19,991 bases of DNA from Fusobacterium sp. (GTDB lineage: Bacteria > Fusobacteriota > Fusobacteriia > Fusobacteriales > Fusobacteriaceae), in assembly GCA_020024855.1 (NCBI GenBank), contig JAHHTB010000016.1, positions 1 through 19,991 of the forward strand. Direction: 5' to 3'. The position numbers were made by a program, and so were the translations under genes. The notes beneath the pieces were generated by a model that worked only from the letters and a program-made list of their open reading frames with translations, was not told the DNA's origin and did not search any database. Positions within the stretch are counted from its first letter, which is position 1. Every line of letters starts with the position of its first letter. Of this stretch, positions 15,293 through 19,991 are shown in pieces.

Positions 15293-16666
15293 ATGACAAA
15301 ACAAGAAAAAGAATTTAAAGAAGGAAAACTCATTCCTTTATTAATAAAATTTTCAATTCCATCAACAATATCAGCCCTTACTATAATAATATATAATGTA
15401 ACAGATAGATATTTTATTGGACAAGCAGTTGGAAGAAATGGTATAGGAGCAATCGCTATAATATTTCCAATAATTCTTTTATTAAATGCAACTGCTATGC
15501 TTTTTAGTATGGGTGGAGCAGCTCTTGCTGGGATAAAAATGGGACAAGAAGATATTTCAGGAGCAAGAAAAGTTTTAGGAACATCTGTTTTTATGGTAAT
15601 AGCTTTAGGAGCTTTTTATACAATTTTTGGAATAATTTTTCAAATTCCAATAGTAAAATTTATGGGAGCAGGAGAGCATAATATAAAATATGCTCTTGAA
15701 TATAATGCATATTTTTTTCCTTCAATAATATTTCAACTAATATTTAATTCTTTTTGTGCCTTTGTTCGTCTTGAAGGAAATCCAATTATGTCAATGATAA
15801 TAAATCTCTCTTCAGCTTTTGCAAATATAATTTTAGATTATCTTTTAGTTATGATTATTCCTTTGGGAATGAAAGGTGCAGCTCTTGCAACATCAGTATC
15901 TAATATAATTCCAGCTATTTTATTGACAATATATTTTTATAAAAGTTCATTATTAAAATTAGAAAGAAGATACATTAAATTTAATACAAAAATTTTTAAA
16001 GGAATTTTTTCAATAGGAATATCAGCTTTTTTAAATCAATTTTTTAATGGTTTATATGTCTATGTATTAAATATTCAACTAGTTCGTTATGGTGGAGAAA
16101 TAGCCCTTGCTGCTATGGGAATAATGTCAATTTTGAGGAATTTTATAAATACAAGTTATGTTGGACTTAATCAGGGAAGACAACCAATACTTTCATATAA
16201 CTGGGGAGCAAAAAATTATCAAAGAGTAAAGGATACCTTTTATACTTCCATCTCAATAACAGCAGTTGCCTCATTAATTCTTGTAACTTTTATAATTTTT
16301 AAAGCTCCATTTGTAGCAGGATTTTTTGTAAAAAATGATACAGAATTAGTAAATTATACAGTAAAAGGTATTCATATTCATCTTGGAATGATGATAAGTA
16401 CAGCAATATATCTTTCTTGTACAAATTATTTTCAGGCAGTTGGAAAAGGGTATATAACATCAAGATTTATTTTTTTAAGATTGATAGTGCTTTCAATCCC
16501 ACTTTCTTTCCTACTACCATTAAAATTTGGAGCAATAGGTGCTCTTTTAAGTTTTCCAATTGCAGATACAACAGCAGCTATTATAGCTGTTTATGTTATG
16601 AGAAAAGAGGTACAAAATCTTAATTATAGACAAGCAATTGAAGATGAAAAAAGAAAAGAGGAATAA
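15293..16666 (+). CDS. MATE-family multidrug/cation antiporter
   Basis: I start at the ATG at 15293 (457 residues), because GGAG at 15284-15287 stands just upstream; the ATG at 15281 would put that GGAG inside the gene and has no ribosome binding site of its own. The protein is almost entirely hydrophobic with about 12 membrane segments in two similar halves, a soluble N-terminus and a charged C-terminal tail. The segment FSIPSTISALTIIIYNVTDR near the N-terminus and the NQGRQPILSYNWGAKNY segment at the start of the second half are MATE hallmarks. Such proteins export drugs or other cations using a Na+ or H+ gradient. Substrate unknown. It is divergent from nagA and has its own promoter and terminator. 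Confidence 0.93.
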   Translation: MTKQEKEFKEGKLIPLLIKFSIPSTISALTIIIYNVTDRYFIGQAVGRNGIGAIAIIFPIILLLNATAMLFSMGGAALAGIKMGQEDISGARKVLGTSVFMVIALGAFYTIFGIIFQIPIVKFMGAGEHNIKYALEYNAYFFPSIIFQLIFNSFCAFVRLEGNPIMSMIINLSSAFANIILDYLLVMIIPLGMKGAALATSVSNIIPAILLTIYFYKSSLLKLERRYIKFNTKIFKGIFSIGISAFLNQFFNGLYVYVLNIQLVRYGGEIALAAMGIMSILRNFINTSYVGLNQGRQPILSYNWGAKNYQRVKDTFYTSISITAVASLILVTFIIFKAPFVAGFFVKNDTELVNYTVKGIHIHLGMMISTAIYLSCTNYFQAVGKGYITSRFIFLRLIVLSIPLSFLLPLKFGAIGALLSFPIADTTAAIIAVYVMRKEVQNLNYRQAIEDEKRKEE

Positions 16667-16672
16667 GAAAAT

Positions 16673-16700
16673 AGGCTCTCACTAGAAAGGGAGCTTTTTT
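16673..16700 (+). terminator. Intrinsic terminator after the MATE gene
   Basis: Arms AGGCTCTC (16673-16680) and GGGAGCTT (16689-16696) pair over 8 bp including two G-U wobbles, with an 8-base loop, and run into six T residues (16695-16700). Confidence 0.8.
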
Positions 16701-16816
16701 ATATTCTTGTTAAATAATTAAAAAATTAATTTTTCATATCATTAATTATATATAAATAATATGAAGATAGGTATATATTATTTATAAAAAATATTATAAC
16801 CTTTCATAAAAAATAT

Positions 16817-16845
16817 TTGCATTTATTTAGTCAATAAGCTATAAT
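16817..16845 (+). promoter_or_regulatory. Promoter of the AGCS symporter gene
   Basis: TTGCAT (16817-16822) and a perfect TATAAT (16840-16845) are separated by 17 bases. The predicted start point is near 16852, giving a leader of about 47 bases. An imperfect inverted repeat with TTCATAT/ATATGAA ends lies further upstream (16733-16765). Confidence 0.75.
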
Positions 16846-16898
16846 CTTTTCATATAATTTTTAAATTAATAAATAATTTTTTAAAGGGGGATTTAAGA

Positions 16899-18305
16899 GT
16901 GGATTTTTCTATAATATCTACTATATCTATGATTGTAGATTTTTTAAACAATATTTTTTGGTCTTATTTATTAATTATTCTTCTTATAGGTGCAGGAATT
17001 TACTTTACACTAAAGAATAATTTTGTTCAATTTAGAATGATGAAAGAGATGGTTATTCTTTTAAAAGATGGAACAGGAGAAGCTAAACATGGAATTTCAT
17101 CATTTCAGGCATTTTGTATAAGTACAGCCTCAAGAGTTGGAACAGGAAATCTTGCAGGAGTAGCTCTTGCAGTGGCAGCTGGAGGACCTGGAGCAGTATT
17201 TTGGATGTGGCTTATAGCTCTTTTAGGTTCTGCATCAGCTTTTGTTGAAAGTACAATAGCACAAGTATATAAAGAAAAAAATGGAACAACTTTTAAAGGT
17301 GGACCAGCTTATTATATAGAAAAAGCTCTTCACTGTAAGTGGCTTGGACTTGTTTTTGCAATTCTTATTTCTATAACTTATGGATTAGTATTTAACTCTG
17401 TACAAGCAAATACAATTTCATTTGCTTTTGAAAATGCTTTTGGAATTGGAAGATCAACAATTTCAATAGTATTATTTATTCTTACAGGTCTTGTAATATT
17501 TGGTGGAATACATAGAATAGCAAGTATTTCTGAAAAAATAGTTCCACTTATGGCAGTAGTTTATGTTGTAATAGTAATTGGAGTATTAGTCTTAAACATA
17601 AAAGAACTTCCTGGTATAATAGTTCTTATAGTTAAAAGTGCTTTTGGTCCAGAACAATTTATGGGTGGAGCACTAGGAGCTGCTGTTATGCAAGGAATAA
17701 AAAGAGGTTTATTCTCAAACGAAGCAGGAATGGGAAGTGCTCCCAATGCTGCAGCAACTGCTCATGTAACTCACCCAGTAAAACAAGGTTTGGTACAAAC
17801 TTTAGCAGTTTTCACAGATACACTTATTGTATGTAGTGCAACAGCATTTTTAATTCTTGTGTCAGGAACATATAAAACTTCAACAGCTGATGGAATAGCT
17901 CTTACTCAAGAAGCACTTACTTCTCAAATAGGAAGTATAGGAGGTCCTTTCATAGCAATTTGTATTTTCCTTTTTGCTTTTAGTTCATTAGTTGGAAACT
18001 ATTATTATGGAGAAGCAAATATTCAATTTTTATATCCTAAAAATAAAACATATTTAAATCTTTATAGATTAGCTTGTCTTTTCATGATAGGTTATGGAAG
18101 TATTGCAGAGCTTAAATTTGTTTGGAGTTTGGCAGATTTATTTATGGCTTTAATGGCAGTGATAAATATTTATGCAATTTTAAGACTTAGAAATATAGCT
18201 AAAATTTGTCTTGATGATTATATAGCTCAAAAGAAAGTTGGAAAAGATCCTGTATTTAAAGCAAAAGATGTTGGTATAACAGAAAATGCAGAGTGCTGGG
18301 AATAA
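16899..18305 (+). CDS. Alanine/glycine:cation symporter (AGCS family)
   Basis: This 468-residue membrane protein imports alanine or glycine with Na+ (or H+). Several hydrophobic helices are visible, starting with about 18-37. The family motifs TASRVGTGNLAGVALAVAAGG (76-96), FKGGPAYYIEKAL (132-144) and SNEAGMGSAPNAAATAH (273-289) are intact. Length is normal for the family. The start codon is GTG (16899-16901), 8 bases after AAAGGGGG. It is flanked by terminators on both sides and stands as a single-gene unit. Whether it carries alanine, glycine or both cannot be told. Confidence 0.95.
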   Translation: MDFSIISTISMIVDFLNNIFWSYLLIILLIGAGIYFTLKNNFVQFRMMKEMVILLKDGTGEAKHGISSFQAFCISTASRVGTGNLAGVALAVAAGGPGAVFWMWLIALLGSASAFVESTIAQVYKEKNGTTFKGGPAYYIEKALHCKWLGLVFAILISITYGLVFNSVQANTISFAFENAFGIGRSTISIVLFILTGLVIFGGIHRIASISEKIVPLMAVVYVVIVIGVLVLNIKELPGIIVLIVKSAFGPEQFMGGALGAAVMQGIKRGLFSNEAGMGSAPNAAATAHVTHPVKQGLVQTLAVFTDTLIVCSATAFLILVSGTYKTSTADGIALTQEALTSQIGSIGGPFIAICIFLFAFSSLVGNYYYGEANIQFLYPKNKTYLNLYRLACLFMIGYGSIAELKFVWSLADLFMALMAVINIYAILRLRNIAKICLDDYIAQKKVGKDPVFKAKDVGITENAECWE

Positions 18306-18324
18306 AAAATATTATAGTTTAATT

Positions 18325-18354
18325 ATAAAAAACCTCATGTTTGAGGTTTTTTAT
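18325..18354 (+). terminator. Intrinsic terminator after the AGCS gene
   Basis: Arms 18325-18337 and 18342-18354 form a perfect 13-bp stem with a TGTT loop and a GC-containing core (CCTCA/TGAGG). T-rich sequence lies on the 3' side on both strands, so it could work in both directions. Confidence 0.88.
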
Positions 18355-18358
18355 TTTC

Positions 18359-18387
18359 TTTTCAAATATTAATTTTTTTGATATACT
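18359..18387 (+). promoter_or_regulatory. Candidate promoter of the ABC-F gene
   Basis: TTTTCA (18359-18364) and TATACT (18382-18387) are separated by 17 bases. An alternative -10, TATGAT (18398-18403), has only a poor -35 (TTGATA at 14 bases). The preceding terminator makes a promoter in this 80-bp gap necessary. Confidence 0.4.
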
Positions 18388-18437
18388 AATAACATTGTAT
18401 GATAAAAAATGTTTTAATATAAAGGAGTTTTAACTAG

Positions 18438-19991
18438 ATGAGTATTTTAGATGTTACAAATGTTAGTCATGGCTTTGGGGCAAGACAAATTTTAGAAAAT
18501 GTATCTTTTCGTCTTTTAAAAGGAGAACATATAGGTCTTGTTGGTGCAAATGGAGAGGGAAAATCTACTTTCTTAAATATTATCACAGGAAAATTAATGC
18601 CAGATGAGGGAAAAGTAGAGTGGTGTAATCATATTACAACAGGATACCTTGATCAGTATAGTACTCTTGAAAAAGGAAAAACAATTCGTGATATTCTTCG
18701 TTCAGCTTTTAATCATATGTTTGAGCTTGAAAAAGAGATGATAGCTATTTATGATAAAATGGGAGATTGTACTCCAGAAGAAATGGACGTACTTATGGAA
18801 GAAGTTGGTGAGATACAAAGCATTCTTGAAAGTGGTGATTTTTATTCTTTAGATTCAAAAATAGAAGAATATGCAGCTGGTCTTGGACTTATGGATATAG
18901 GGCTTGAAAGAGATGTAACAGAACTTTCTGGTGGACAGAGAGCCAAAATACTTCTTGCTAAAGTTCTACTTGAAAATCCTATGATATTAATACTTGATGA
19001 ACCAACAAACTTTCTTGATGAAAATCATATAATTTGGCTTAAAAACTTTTTACAAAATTATGAAAATGCTTTTATACTTGTTTCACATGATATTCCATTT
19101 TTAAATTCTGTAACAAACGTAATCTATCATATGGAAAATGCTGAACTAACAAGATACACTGGAGATTATTATCAGTTCCAAGAGATGTATGAACTTAAAA
19201 AAAGACAATTAGAACAAGCATATAAGAAACAACAAAAAGAGATAGAACATTTAAAAGATTTCATAGCTAAGAATAAGGCTCGTGTAGCCACAACAAATCT
19301 AGCTAAAGATCGTCAAAGAAAATTAGATAGAATGGATATAATTGAAATGGCAAGGGAAAAGCCAAAGCCAATATTTGGATTTAAAGAGGCACGTACTCCA
19401 AGCCGTGAGGTTATAACAGTAAAAGATTTAGTTATTGGTTATGGAGAACCACTTACAAAGCCACTTAATTTTACAGTTGAACGTAATCAAAAAATAGCAA
19501 TTAAAGGAGTAAATGGTTTAGGAAAATCAACTCTTTTAAAAACTCTTTTAAGAAAAATAAAACCTGTTTCTGGTGAAGTTGAACATGGACAATTTTTAGA
19601 AATAGGATATTTTGAACAAGAAGAAATAGCTACAACAACAACTGCTCTTGATGAAATTTGGAATGAATTTCCAAGTATGACAAATGCAGAAGCAAGAGCT
19701 GCTCTTGCTAAATGTGGTTTAACAAGAGATCATATTACAAGTCAGATGAAAGTATTATCAGGAGGAGAAAATGCGAAAGTTCGTCTTTGTAAATTAATGA
19801 ATAGAGAGGCAAACCTTCTTGTACTTGATGAGCCAACAAATCATTTAGATATAGAAGCAAAAGAGGAATTAAAAAGGGCAGTAAAAGAATTTAAAGGAAC
19901 TGTTATTCTTGTAAGCCATGAACCTGATTTCTATATGGATGTAGTAACAGAAATATGGAATGTTGAGGACTGGACAACTAAGGTGGTTTAG
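18438..19991 (+). CDS. ABC-F family ATPase (ribosome-associated type)
   Basis: This 517-residue soluble protein has two ABC domains and no membrane segment. Domain 1 has Walker A GANGEGKS (36-43), signature LSGGQ (163-167), Walker B ILDEPTNFLD (185-194) and the switch SHD (216-218). Domain 2 has GVNGLGKS (357-364), LSGGE (440-444), LVLDEPTNHLD (461-471) and SHE. A charged helical linker of about 80-90 residues (roughly 240-325) joins them, as in the P-site-tRNA-interaction region of ABC-F proteins. Members act in translation, and some protect ribosomes from antibiotics. It is shorter than EttA or Uup, so I assign no subfamily. The start has AAGGAG nearby. The gene is complete; its TAG is the last codon of the window. 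Confidence 0.92.
   Translation: MSILDVTNVSHGFGARQILENVSFRLLKGEHIGLVGANGEGKSTFLNIITGKLMPDEGKVEWCNHITTGYLDQYSTLEKGKTIRDILRSAFNHMFELEKEMIAIYDKMGDCTPEEMDVLMEEVGEIQSILESGDFYSLDSKIEEYAAGLGLMDIGLERDVTELSGGQRAKILLAKVLLENPMILILDEPTNFLDENHIIWLKNFLQNYENAFILVSHDIPFLNSVTNVIYHMENAELTRYTGDYYQFQEMYELKKRQLEQAYKKQQKEIEHLKDFIAKNKARVATTNLAKDRQRKLDRMDIIEMAREKPKPIFGFKEARTPSREVITVKDLVIGYGEPLTKPLNFTVERNQKIAIKGVNGLGKSTLLKTLLRKIKPVSGEVEHGQFLEIGYFEQEEIATTTTALDEIWNEFPSMTNAEARAALAKCGLTRDHITSQMKVLSGGENAKVRLCKLMNREANLLVLDEPTNHLDIEAKEELKRAVKEFKGTVILVSHEPDFYMDVVTEIWNVEDWTTKVV

Noticed and set aside
16846..16898. Riboswitch in the leader of the AGCS symporter gene (a glycine riboswitch would be plausible)
   Set aside because: The leader is only about 50 bases, almost pure A/T, and shows no stem-loop core of the glycine aptamer.

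Overview
The window is strongly AT-rich. Its genes use AGA-heavy, TTA-heavy codons, have strong AGGAGG-type ribosome binding sites, and often start with TTG or GTG. This, plus a glycogen locus with the paired GlgC/GlgD pyrophosphorylase subunits, suggests a fusobacterium or a low-GC clostridium-like Bacillota. I favour Fusobacterium or a close relative, but cannot prove it from the sequence. I see no rRNA, tRNA, CRISPR array, insertion sequence or phage gene.

The core is a nine-gene block on the minus strand, read from about 13.4 kb down to 0.74 kb: glutaminase (glsA), an RluA-type pseudouridine synthase, a DUF523/TudS-like Fe-S protein, glgB, glgC, glgD, glgA, glgP and a GH13 debranching-type glycosidase. 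Gaps are 10 to 79 bp, no internal terminator is evident, and a clear terminator follows the last gene. The last six genes are a full glycogen cycle: glucose-1-phosphate to ADP-glucose (GlgC/GlgD), chain extension (GlgA), branching (GlgB), phosphorolysis (GlgP) and probable branch or dextrin removal (GH13). The first three genes are not glycogen genes and may simply share transcription.

Left of the block (1 to 740), a small minus-strand unit encodes an Imm17-like two-helix membrane protein and the start of a YoaP-type GNAT acetyltransferase, cut by the window edge. It has its own near-consensus promoter, then a well-placed Shine-Dalgarno, a possible 6 to 9 codon minigene, and a 12-bp hairpin with a U-tract whose left arm contains the minigene start codons. 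This looks like a translation-sensing attenuator and is the most interesting feature here.

Right of the block, a 423-bp gene-free stretch with AT palindromes and the nagA terminator leads to nagA (N-acetylglucosamine-6-phosphate deacetylase, minus strand). A MATE-family exporter diverges from it on the plus strand, followed by an AGCS alanine/glycine:cation symporter and an ABC-F ATPase whose stop codon is the last base of the window. These three plus-strand genes appear to be separate transcription units: strong promoters precede the MATE and AGCS genes, a weaker candidate precedes the ABC-F gene, and intrinsic terminators follow the first two.
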